Assembly: GCA_038229055.1 (NCBI GenBank)
Contig: JBBROU010000021.1
Coordinates: 1-48,856, forward strand
DNA length: 48,856 nt
From: JANYJA01 sp038229055
GTDB lineage: Bacteria > Acidobacteriota > Terriglobia > Bryobacterales > Bryobacteraceae
Direction: 5' to 3'
This document shows, piece by piece, positions 17,250 to 24,735 of this stretch (its first letter is position 1; the number at the start of each line of letters is the position of its first letter). The notes below the pieces were generated by a model. It was not told the DNA's origin, ran no database searches, and saw only the letters and a program-made list of their open reading frames with translations. The position numbers were made by a program, and so were the translations under genes.

Positions 17250-18454
17250 ATTTCTTCGAGCTCAGCGCCAAGACTTCAGAACTGCGCCAGCGGTTGCTTG
17301 CGTTTATGTGCGAACGCATTTATCCGAACGAACCTGTTTGGCGCGCTGAGATTGCGGCCGGAGACCGTTGGCAGCCCACCGTCATTGTCGAAACTCTGAA
17401 GCTGCGCGCACGCGCCGAGGGATTGTGGAATCTTTTCCTGCCCGCGTCGGAACATGGCGCGGGTTTGACGAATCTCGAGTACGCGCCACTCTGCGAGATC
17501 ATGGGCGGGTCGCTGATGGCCCCGGAGGTGTTCAACTGCTCGGCACCCGATACCGGCAACATGGAAGTGCTGGCGCGTTACGCCACTCCGGAGCAGCAGG
17601 AACGCTGGCTAAAGCCGCTGCTCGCGGGTGAAATCCGTTCGTGCTTCTGCATGACCGAGCCCGACGCCGCTTCGTCGGACGCGACCAACATCCAATCCAG
17701 CATCCGTCGTGAAGGCACCGAATACCGCATCGATGGACGCAAATGGTGGACCTCTGGAGCCGGCGATCCGCGCTGCAAAATTGCCATCTTCATGGGCAAG
17801 ACCGATCCCACTGCCGCCCCGCACAGGCAGCAGTCCATGATCCTGGTTCCGATGGACACGCCCGGCATCACCGTAAAGCGCATGCTCACGGTCTTCGGCT
17901 ATGACGACGCGCCTCATGGGCACGCTGAGATTGTGTTCGACAACGTTCGCGTGTCCGCCGCGAACTTGCTGCTGGGAGAGGGCCGCGGCTTCGAGATTGC
18001 CCAGGGACGGCTCGGCCCGGGACGCATCCATCACTGCATGCGTCTGATCGGCCAAGCCGAGCGGGCGCTGGAAAGCATGTGCCGGCGCGTTCTTTCCCGC
18101 GCGGCCTTTGGCAAGATGCTATCCGAGCAGGGCACCATTCGCGCTGCCATTGCTCAGTCGCGGATCGAAATCGAACAGGCGCGTCTGCTGACGTTTAAAG
18201 CCGCGCATCTGATGGATACCTCCGGCAACAAAGCCGCGCGCGCCGAAATCGCCATGATCAAAGTGGTCGCGCCCTCAATGGCCTTACGGGTGATCGACCG
18301 CGCGATCCAAGCGCACGGGGGGGCCGGCGTATCGGGCGATTTCGATTTAGCCGCGGCCTGGGCCAACGCGCGCACGCTGCGTCTGGCCGACGGCCCCGAT
18401 GAGGTGCATGAGGAGAGCGTCGCTAAACTCGAATTGGCAAAGTACCGCGCTTAG
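17246..18454 (+). CDS. Acyl-CoA dehydrogenase (ACAD10/11-like)
   Basis: A 402-residue flavoenzyme of the acyl-CoA dehydrogenase family, which forms the alpha-beta double bond in fatty acyl-CoAs. N-terminal helices are followed by the mid-domain FAD/substrate region CFCMTEPDAASSDATNIQ and DGRKWWTSGAGDP, then the C-terminal four-helix domain with QAHGGAGVSGDF and LRLADGPDEVHEESVAKLE. The fused kinase domain of human ACAD10/11 is absent. The GTG start is supported by GGGAG upstream and overlaps a short leader frame. Its TAG stop overlaps the convergent TPR gene's TAA as TTAG. No other beta-oxidation genes are adjacent. Confidence 0.93.
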   Translation: MNFFELSAKTSELRQRLLAFMCERIYPNEPVWRAEIAAGDRWQPTVIVETLKLRARAEGLWNLFLPASEHGAGLTNLEYAPLCEIMGGSLMAPEVFNCSAPDTGNMEVLARYATPEQQERWLKPLLAGEIRSCFCMTEPDAASSDATNIQSSIRREGTEYRIDGRKWWTSGAGDPRCKIAIFMGKTDPTAAPHRQQSMILVPMDTPGITVKRMLTVFGYDDAPHGHAEIVFDNVRVSAANLLLGEGRGFEIAQGRLGPGRIHHCMRLIGQAERALESMCRRVLSRAAFGKMLSEQGTIRAAIAQSRIEIEQARLLTFKAAHLMDTSGNKAARAEIAMIKVVAPSMALRVIDRAIQAHGGAGVSGDFDLAAAWANARTLRLADGPDEVHEESVAKLELAKYRA

Positions 18455-19704
18455 TTCGACTTCCCGGGAGCCTCGGCCACGGACTTTTTCTCCATTTCCA
18501 CCAAGTCCGATTTCGCCACCGCAATGTCGGGCGCGTTCGGAGCCAACTTTATGTAGGTCCGCATCTGCTCGGCCGCGCCCGCCACATCGCCTTTCTCCCG
18601 CAAAATCACCGACAACACCTGCGCCTCCTTGGGGTTCTGCATCTGCGGATCCAGCTTTATGGCCTCACGCACGCTCTTCTCGGCCGCATCCAAGTGGTGG
18701 AGGTTCAGGTTCGCAACCGCATTTAGGAAATAAGCCAGCGGAAACTCGACCGGATTCAAGCGCAATGCCTCGCTCGACGATGTCAACGCCTCTTCCCATT
18801 TTCTTTCGCGCGCCGACAGTTTCGCCACTTCCACGTGAGGGCTCACGTACTTTGGATCGGCGGAGATGGATTGCAGCAGTGACTTATGCGCTTCTTCGGC
18901 TTGCCCCCTCATCGCCTGCAGTCGACCGAGTTCGTACCACGCCGAGGCATATTTCGGATAGACCGCGACCGCTTTTTCAAAGTGCGCGATCGCATCCTCG
19001 GGCTTCTGCTTCGACATCGCATCAATGCCCTTATCGTAGGCCTTTTTCGCGTCCTTGGGAGCCGCCAGGCTGATCGCGCTGATCGTGGTGCCCTGCACGT
19101 TGCTCAACCGGTGCAGCACGATCGTTCCGACATCCGGATTGTCAAAGGACTGCCGCGAATTCAAGCTCACTTGGTCTGAACGAAATCCCGGCAGCACCGC
19201 GCGAAGGTCGCATCCCATCAAATTTGGGCGTCCGGTTCTTCCCGAGCCCAGCCCGTTATTCGTCCGCACACCCGTCTGCCCAAAGCCGCCCTGCCTCTGT
19301 CCCGAGATAGCGGAACTCTCCATGCTTGCGTCGGAGAGCACCATGTTCTGCTGCCCAAGCTGAAAACTGAACCGGCCTTTCGACCCGGTATAGCCCTGCG
19401 GACGAGGGGCTCCGGCACAGATCATTTCAATGGTCACGGATTCGGTGGGCGGTGTGCCGTCATCCATCACCACCTTCCCGGAGAGGAATATGGGGCGTTG
19501 CATCTCGCCGGCGCCGTATTCCGGGTTGTTGTTTCGGTTATTGTTGTTGGGTATCGTGTTCGGCGTGTTGGTGTTGGGAGATGGCGATGGCGCAGGAGGA
19601 CGGGTCGGCGTAGTCGCACCGCCTTTTTGCGCCATCGCAGGAAGTGAAAAGATAACTAGGCCGAGCGTAAGAAAAAAGCCACTTACCGAGGAGTAGCGGA
19701 CCAT
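18451..19704 (-). CDS. Secreted TPR protein with N-terminal carboxypeptidase-regulatory-like domain
   Basis: A 417-residue protein with a signal peptide (MVRYSSVSGFFLTLGLVIFS, cleavage after AMA) and a Pro/Asn-rich linker (about 27-65). A carboxypeptidase-regulatory-like beta domain follows (FLSGKVVMDDGTPPTESVTIE...GRFSFQLG, about 72-210). Several tetratricopeptide repeats run from about 215 to 395 (for example AIAHFEKAVAVYPKYASAWY). Such proteins are common in Acidobacteriota and probably scaffold periplasmic or outer-membrane complexes. The ATG is preceded by AGGAG. It diverges from a lipoprotein gene with only 59 bases between the starts. Confidence 0.88.
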   Translation of the reverse strand: MVRYSSVSGFFLTLGLVIFSLPAMAQKGGATTPTRPPAPSPSPNTNTPNTIPNNNNRNNNPEYGAGEMQRPIFLSGKVVMDDGTPPTESVTIEMICAGAPRPQGYTGSKGRFSFQLGQQNMVLSDASMESSAISGQRQGGFGQTGVRTNNGLGSGRTGRPNLMGCDLRAVLPGFRSDQVSLNSRQSFDNPDVGTIVLHRLSNVQGTTISAISLAAPKDAKKAYDKGIDAMSKQKPEDAIAHFEKAVAVYPKYASAWYELGRLQAMRGQAEEAHKSLLQSISADPKYVSPHVEVAKLSARERKWEEALTSSSEALRLNPVEFPLAYFLNAVANLNLHHLDAAEKSVREAIKLDPQMQNPKEAQVLSVILREKGDVAGAAEQMRTYIKLAPNAPDIAVAKSDLVEMEKKSVAEAPGKSN

Positions 19705-19738
19705 GATGAGGCTCCTAGCGCAATTTCCTGTATTATGT

Positions 19739-19757
19739 CACCTTTAGTTTAAAGGTG
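19739..19757. promoter_or_regulatory. Hairpin/operator covering the lipoprotein gene's ribosome site
   Basis: CACCTTTA-GTT-TAAAGGTG is a perfect 8-bp inverted repeat with a 3-base loop. Its right arm contains the AAAGGTG that serves as ribosome-binding site for the ATG at 19764. In RNA the stem would hide that site; in DNA it could be an operator between the two divergent genes. Confidence 0.55.
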
Positions 19758-19763
19758 CGTCGA

Positions 19764-20372
19764 ATGAAAACCACTCAACTCTGCAGCACGATAATTCTTC
19801 TGATGAGCACGATCGGCTGTTCCTCCGCGCCCAAGCCGGTCGTGAAGCAGGAGGAGCCGATCACCGGTTTAACTGCGCTCTACCGCGCCTTCAGCACTGC
19901 GCGTGCTTGGGCCCCCGACGTTCAGATACTGCGCGTTTCGAGCGTGAATCTTCCGGACATCAAGTCGGAGCCGGGCCACGCGCCCGCCTGGCAGGTCACG
20001 CTGGTGTCGCCGAGCCTCGGGCAGATGCGCTCGTACACCTACTCGGTCGTTGAAGCCAGCGCCACGATGCGCAAAGGCATTTTTTCGGATAACCCGCAGC
20101 CCTGGTCGCGAGACACTTCTTCCGCCAAGCCCTTCATCATCGCGGCCGCTAAAAAAGACACCGACGAGATCTACAAGACCGTCATAGCCCAGAAGAAGGC
20201 GACCGAGTACAGTGCGAAACACCCCGGCATGCCCATCTCATACTTGCTGGAGCTGAACTCCACGTCGCCGGATGCGGTGTGGCGCGTTATTTGGGGCGAA
20301 AGCGCCAGCCGCAGCGAATTCTCCGGCGTGGTGGACGCCACTACAGGTCAATTCCTGGAATCACTGACGTGA
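19764..20372 (+). CDS. Predicted lipoprotein of unknown function
   Basis: About 202 residues, not assigned to a known family. The N-terminus MKTTQLCSTIILLMSTIGCSS looks like a lipoprotein signal with Cys at about 19. The mature part is globular, with a PepSY-like feel at the end (VWRVIWGESASRSEFSGVVDATTGQFLESL), which resembles the repeat in PepSY proteins but is not proven. The ATG at 19764 is preferred over the GTG nine bases upstream because AAAGGTG is then six bases away. Its stop overlaps the murQ GTG (GTGA), so the lipoprotein is translationally linked to cell-wall sugar recycling. Confidence 0.75.
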   Translation: MKTTQLCSTIILLMSTIGCSSAPKPVVKQEEPITGLTALYRAFSTARAWAPDVQILRVSSVNLPDIKSEPGHAPAWQVTLVSPSLGQMRSYTYSVVEASATMRKGIFSDNPQPWSRDTSSAKPFIIAAAKKDTDEIYKTVIAQKKATEYSAKHPGMPISYLLELNSTSPDAVWRVIWGESASRSEFSGVVDATTGQFLESLT

Positions 20373-21259
20373 GCCCCCTCGCCAGCCTCCTCACCGAACA
20401 GGTGAATTCGGCATCGGCGGGCATCGACACACTGTCCACCGAACAGGTTCTCCGCATCATCAATCAGGAGGACCGCAAGGTCGCCGAATCGGTGGCGCGC
20501 GAGATTCCCGCCATCGCTCGCGCGGTCGATCGCATCGTCGCGGCGATCGAGGACGGTGGGCGCGTGTTTTACATCGGGGCCGGTACCAGCGGCAGGCTCG
20601 GCGTGCTCGATGCCGCCGAGTGCCCACCCACCTTCAGCGCGCCGGCTGAAATGGTGCAAGGGATCATCGCCGGGGGTGAAGCCGCGCTCGCTCGTGCAAC
20701 CGAGAGCACGGAAGACGATCCGTCGACTGGCGCGCGCGATCTTCTTGCGCACGGCTTTACCGCGAACGACGTTCTGGTCGGCATCGCCGCCAGCGGCCGG
20801 ACTCCTTACGTGCTTGGAGCCATTGCCCAAGGCAAGCGAATCGGCGCGGCCACGGTGGGCTTGAGTTGCACGCCCGACTCGGAACTTTCGCGCGCGGTGG
20901 ATATCGCCATCGCACCGCTTGCCGGTCCGGAAGTGATCACCGGATCCACGCGCATGAAGGCTGGCACAGCCACCAAACTCGTGCTCAATATGCTCAGTAC
21001 CGCCACGTTTATCCGCCTGGGATATGTGTTTGGCAATCTGATGGTAAATGTTCAGCCCAAGAATCAGAAGCTGGCCGACCGCGCCCGCCGCATCGTCGCC
21101 CAATCCACGGGTGTCACCGAAGAAGCGGCCGGCAAGCTGCTGGCGGATGCGGGGAACAGCGTGCGCACCGCAATCGTGATGTACCGCGCTGGCGTCGGTA
21201 AAGAAGAAGCCGAGCAACGCCTGGCGCGAGTTCGCGGCCGGATTTCGCAGGCACTGTAA
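20369..21259 (+). CDS. murQ: N-acetylmuramic acid 6-phosphate etherase
   Basis: A 296-residue SIS-domain enzyme that cleaves the lactyl ether of MurNAc-6-phosphate to give GlcNAc-6-phosphate, a step of peptidoglycan recycling. Signatures are YIGAGTSGRLGVLDAAECPP (sugar-phosphate site), GIAASGRTPYVLGA and ITGSTRMKAGTATK, plus the C-terminal helical part with ARRIVAQSTG. The GTG at 20369 overlaps the lipoprotein stop and gives the normal family length; the open frame extends 30 codons upstream but inside the lipoprotein gene. It is followed 28 bases later by murA, so a recycling enzyme sits next to the first committed enzyme of new synthesis. Confidence 0.96.
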   Translation: MSPLASLLTEQVNSASAGIDTLSTEQVLRIINQEDRKVAESVAREIPAIARAVDRIVAAIEDGGRVFYIGAGTSGRLGVLDAAECPPTFSAPAEMVQGIIAGGEAALARATESTEDDPSTGARDLLAHGFTANDVLVGIAASGRTPYVLGAIAQGKRIGAATVGLSCTPDSELSRAVDIAIAPLAGPEVITGSTRMKAGTATKLVLNMLSTATFIRLGYVFGNLMVNVQPKNQKLADRARRIVAQSTGVTEEAAGKLLADAGNSVRTAIVMYRAGVGKEEAEQRLARVRGRISQAL

Positions 21260-21287
21260 AGCAAGAAATAGACGATCGGAGTTATTG

Positions 21288-22553
21288 ATGGATAAATTTG
21301 TCATTAAAGGCGGTAACCCGTTGCACGGCACTATCGATACCAGCGGGTCGAAGAATTCGGCGCTGCCGGCCCTTGCCGCTGCGCTGCTAACCGGCGAGCC
21401 CATGGTGCTGCATCGCGTTCCGCGCGTGCGCGATATCAAGACCATGCAGCGGCTGCTGGTCGATATCGGCTCCAAGATCGAGGTGAAGGGCGATACGGTC
21501 TGTCTCGATACGCCCAAGATCGTATCGCCTGAAGCGCCCTATGAACTCGTCAAGACGATGCGTGCTTCGAGCTTGGTGCTCGGTCCGCTGGTTGCCCGAG
21601 CCGGACGCGCCCGAGTTTCCATGCCGGGCGGCTGCGCCATCGGCGCCCGGCCCATCGACTTCCATTTGAATGGATTGGAGCAACTCGGTGCCACGATCAA
21701 TCAGGAGCACGGCTATATCGAAGCCGAAGCCGCGGACGGTCTGAAGGGAGCGTTTATAAAGTTCGCGCGAATCACCGTTACCGGAACCGAAGATCTGCTG
21801 ATGGCCGCATCGCTGGCCCGCGGCGAAACCGTCCTGGAGAATGCCGCGCGTGAGCCCGAAGTCGTCGATCTGGCTGATTTGCTGGTTAAGATGGGCGCTC
21901 AGATCGAAGGAGCCGGCACTTCCACGATCCGCATACAAGGCGTCGAGAAGCTGCACGGCACTCCCAAAGGCGGCCACACCATCATCGCCGACCGCATTGA
22001 GGCCGGCACTTTTCTGATCGCCGCCGCCATCACCGCGGGGGACGTGATGGTGACACACTGCATCCCGGAACACGTCCGTGCGCTCATCGTGAAAATGCAG
22101 CAGGCCGGCATCAGTGTCAGCGAGCCCGACTCCTCAACCATCCATGTCCAGGCTCATGAGAAACTGCGCGCGGTCGACATGACGACGGAAGAATATCCGG
22201 GCTTCGCCACCGACCTCCAGGCCCAGTACATGGCGCTAATGACGCAGGCCGACGGAATCTCCATCATCACCGAAACCATTTTCGAGAACCGATTTATGCA
22301 TGCGCAGGAGTTGGCCCGGATGGGCGCGAAGATCCGCCTGGACGGCCGCCAAGCCATCATCGCGGGCAAGAGCGATCTGACCGGGGCGGGCGTCATTGCG
22401 TCCGATCTGCGCGCCAGTGCGTCTCTGGTTCTGGCGGCGCTGGTGGCGAAGGGCGAGACGGTCATCGATCGCGTGTATCACATTGATCGTGGATACGAGA
22501 AAATTGAGGCGAAGCTGGCCCACGTCGGCGCAAGTGTTCGCCGCGTGGAGTAA
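21288..22553 (+). CDS. murA: UDP-N-acetylglucosamine 1-carboxyvinyltransferase
   Basis: A 421-residue EPSP-synthase-fold enzyme that transfers enolpyruvate from PEP to UDP-GlcNAc, the first committed step of peptidoglycan synthesis. It has the N-terminal GNPLHGTIDTSGSKNSALP, the active-site loop PGGCAIGARPID with the catalytic Cys at residue 116 (fosfomycin target), EDLLMAA and the C-terminal DLRASASLVLAAL. Cys rather than Asp at this position predicts fosfomycin sensitivity at the target. The ATG at 21288 is preferred over the TTG immediately before it; GGAG lies about seven bases upstream. The rhodanese gene starts 13 bases after its stop. Confidence 0.97.
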   Translation: MDKFVIKGGNPLHGTIDTSGSKNSALPALAAALLTGEPMVLHRVPRVRDIKTMQRLLVDIGSKIEVKGDTVCLDTPKIVSPEAPYELVKTMRASSLVLGPLVARAGRARVSMPGGCAIGARPIDFHLNGLEQLGATINQEHGYIEAEAADGLKGAFIKFARITVTGTEDLLMAASLARGETVLENAAREPEVVDLADLLVKMGAQIEGAGTSTIRIQGVEKLHGTPKGGHTIIADRIEAGTFLIAAAITAGDVMVTHCIPEHVRALIVKMQQAGISVSEPDSSTIHVQAHEKLRAVDMTTEEYPGFATDLQAQYMALMTQADGISIITETIFENRFMHAQELARMGAKIRLDGRQAIIAGKSDLTGAGVIASDLRASASLVLAALVAKGETVIDRVYHIDRGYEKIEAKLAHVGASVRRVE

Positions 22554-22566
22554 AGGACAGTCTGCC

Positions 22567-22938
22567 ATGGAGCACACTCCCGGATTTTTGAAGATCGTCA
22601 ACGAAGCCAAAACGCGCATTCGCGAAACCGATATCGCCGGCTATGAGCAGATGCTTAAAGGCGAAACCAAGCCGCTGTTGGTGGATGTCCGCGAAGATCG
22701 CGAGTACGACGCGAGCCATGCCCAAGGAGCCGTGCATATTTCGAAAGGCGTGATCGAACGCGACATCGAAACCAAAGTGCCCGACAAGAACGCCGCGCTC
22801 GTTCTTTATTGCGGCGGAGGGTTCCGCTCGGCGCTCGCGGCGGATGCTTTGCAGCAGATGGGTTACACCGACGTGACCTCGCTCGCGGGCGGCTGGCGTG
22901 CTTGGCAGGAAGCGGGCCTTCCCACTAGCGGTAATTGA
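22567..22938 (+). CDS. Single-domain rhodanese sulfurtransferase
   Basis: A 123-residue protein with one rhodanese domain. LLVDVREDREYDASHAQGAVH is the typical first half, and the active-site loop is YCGGGFRS with Cys82 as the persulfide-forming residue, followed by GGWRAWQEAGLP. It could carry sulfur or act in cyanide or thiosulfate detoxification. Loop sequence alone does not decide the substrate. The ATG lies 13 bases after murA, with AAAGGAC as ribosome site, so it is probably co-transcribed with murQ-murA, though no functional link is evident. The frame extends upstream into murA, which is an overlap only. Confidence 0.92.
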   Translation: MEHTPGFLKIVNEAKTRIRETDIAGYEQMLKGETKPLLVDVREDREYDASHAQGAVHISKGVIERDIETKVPDKNAALVLYCGGGFRSALAADALQQMGYTDVTSLAGGWRAWQEAGLPTSGN

Positions 22939-22965
22939 GTGCTAGACTATCCCTAGGAAGCTCCC

Positions 22966-23217
22966 ATGCCTACCCTATACGTAGAAAACATTCCCGATGA
23001 GCTTTACGAGTCGCTCCGCGCCAGGGCCCGCGATGCGCACAGCTCCATTGCGGCCGAAGTTCTTTCGCTCTTGAAGGAAAATGTTCCCACGCGAACCGAA
23101 CTCGCGAAACGTAAGGAATTCCTTCGACAAGCGGGGAAGATTCGTTCCCGCGCGGCTGTTTCCGGCGGCTCGTTCGAGACCACTGAAGAGCTGCAGAGAG
23201 CGGATCGCAACCGGTGA
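22966..23217 (+). CDS. vapB: VapB/FitA-type antitoxin
   Basis: An 83-residue ribbon-helix-helix-like antitoxin. The N-terminal TLYVENIPDELYESLRARARDAHSSIAAEVLSLL resembles FitA/Arc-type DNA-binding folds, with a beta strand followed by two helices. The polar C-terminus would wrap the toxin. Its stop overlaps the GTG of the downstream PIN-domain gene (GTGA), the standard antitoxin-toxin arrangement. The complex probably represses its own promoter in the short gap after the rhodanese gene, where a CCTAGG palindrome is visible. Confidence 0.86.
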   Translation: MPTLYVENIPDELYESLRARARDAHSSIAAEVLSLLKENVPTRTELAKRKEFLRQAGKIRSRAAVSGGSFETTEELQRADRNR

Positions 23218-23648
23218 CGGCGTGCGTTCTCGATGCCAGCGTAGCCGCTAAGTGGTTTCTGCCCGGACGCGACGAGACACTTGTTGCCGAAGCGCTCAGC
23301 TTGCTGGACGATTACGCGCGTGGCGGCATTCGCTTCCTTGTGCCAGACCTTTTCTGGCTCGAGATCGCAAACATCTTCTGGAAGGCCGCGCGCACCCGCC
23401 GAATCACTCCCGCGTCGGCTCAAGAATCTCTCTTCGCGCTGGAGCGCCGTGAGATCCCCACCGCGCCGACGCTCCCGCTTCTCGGCGACGCTCTTGCCAT
23501 CGCTTCCACCTACGACCGCCCCGTCTACGATTCGGTCTACGTCGCCCTTGCCGTCTCTTCCGGAATGCCGCTGCTCACCGCGGACGAGCGCCTGGTTAAC
23601 GCGCTCGGTGCGAAATTCCCCATTCGCTGGCTCGGATCGATTCACTAG
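23214..23648 (+). CDS. vapC: PIN-domain ribonuclease toxin (VapC)
   Basis: A 144-residue PIN-domain protein. The acidic metal-site residues are present: Asp7 in VLDASVAAKWF, Glu in FWLEIANIFWKA, Asp in RPVYDSVYVALA and a final Asp in LLTADERLVNAL. VapC toxins cleave tRNA or rRNA when not bound by VapB. All active-site positions look intact, so the toxin is predicted to be functional, unlike the ParE homologue 6 kb downstream. The GTG start is set by the overlap with vapB. Confidence 0.92.
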   Translation: MTACVLDASVAAKWFLPGRDETLVAEALSLLDDYARGGIRFLVPDLFWLEIANIFWKAARTRRITPASAQESLFALERREIPTAPTLPLLGDALAIASTYDRPVYDSVYVALAVSSGMPLLTADERLVNALGAKFPIRWLGSIH

Positions 23649-23682
23649 ATTGAAACATTCTTAGCGTGCTTCGGTACAAATC

Positions 23683-24314
23683 ATGCGCATGAGTAATCTT
23701 GCGGCCTGTCCGAACGAGTGGTCTGCCAGGCAGTGCCAGTGCAAAGCCATCATTGAAACGCCTAAAGGTCCGGCGGAACAAGTTCGACTACGATCGTGAA
23801 TATAAAGAGTTTGCGCTGGGAGGATTGCTTCCGGAAGGGCTCTGGTTCCCGTTCGATTTTGGATTCATTCCGAGCACGATTGGCGGCGATGGAGACCCGC
23901 TGGACGTAGTTGTTTTGATGGACGAACCAGCCCACGTCGGATGCCTGCTCGATGTCCGGATCATCGGGGTCATCGAAGCTGACCAAGTAGAAGACGGCAA
24001 GAAGACCACGAACGACCGTTTTTTCGCTGTTTCGATCCATTCATACAGTCATGAGAAGGTAGGCACGATCGATGATTTGAATAAGTCGCTGATCAAGCAG
24101 TTCGAAGAGTTCTTCATGACCTACAACGAAAGAGCGCGGGAAGAAATTCGAGATAAAAGGCAGGCACGATCCCAAGCGAGCGGCCGGACTGATTGAGGCC
24201 GGGATTAAGGCTTTTCACAAGAAAAACAAATTGGCCTGGGAAAAGAAAACCTCACCGGCCCGGCCTGAAGACTTACGCCAGTCCGGACTGGTGCGGTTCG
24301 CCCCGCGGGGCTAA
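23683..24314 (+). pseudogene. ppa: Inorganic pyrophosphatase gene with two +1 frameshifts
   Basis: Family I soluble pyrophosphatase, which hydrolyses PPi. The protein is readable only across three frames. Frame 1 from ATG 23683 gives ...KAIIETPKG. Frame 2 gives RRNKFDYDREY, FPFDFGFIP, the catalytic GDGDPLDVVVLMDEP and FFMTYNE. Frame 3 from 24132 gives ERGKKFEIKGRHDPKRAAGLIEAGIKAFH and ends at TAA 24314. One extra base near 23770-23771 (in GGTCCGG) and one near 24129-24131 (in GAAAG) explain both breaks. Restored, the protein would be about 209 residues with all metal-binding Asp present. Ppa is usually essential, so a sequencing or assembly error must be considered before calling it dead. Confidence 0.8.
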
Positions 24315-24735
24315 GATCTCGGCATCGGGCCTTTCGGCCGCCCGTTGCGGGGTCCGCGTCCAACGTTGCCCGCCACGGAAGTCCGCAGGACTCACCGCAA
24401 CTCAAGATCCAGCGAGAGATTGAATTAATTCGGCCATTTCAAAAAAACCCCCCTGACTGCAACTCACAAACGCGGGGCCGACGAGAATTTTCCGATTAGC
24501 GCCATACTCCCGAAAGTGCAACGCCTTCCATCTCTCGCCATTCCCGTTCTCGTCTGTTGTTGCAGCAGAGGGCAGGTAATCAAGTACTTCTACGATTCAA
24601 CATCCTAAGAGCACCTGTCCGCCCATGATAAAGATGAGTCAAGTTGCTGTTTCAAAAAGCTTTACTGCGGCAGCTCCGGCCCCGGCTGTGGTGGTCCGAT
24701 GCAATCGCTGTGTCGCTATGACACAATCGTGTTGC
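24315..24735. other. Gap without a supportable gene
   Basis: About 420 bases between the pyrophosphatase and the secreted protein at 24736. It contains GGGC...GCCC and GGCC...GGCC short inverted pairs near 24335, without a T-run, and an AT-rich patch at 24420-24450. Frames present have no domain character. It presumably carries the promoter of the downstream gene. Confidence 0.5.

Noticed and set aside
20348..21517. 389-codon minus-strand frame
   Set aside because: It runs antisense across murQ and the start of murA, both clear genes.
24193..24423. 76-codon plus-strand frame
   Set aside because: It overlaps the third-frame C-terminus of the pyrophosphatase and has no domain.
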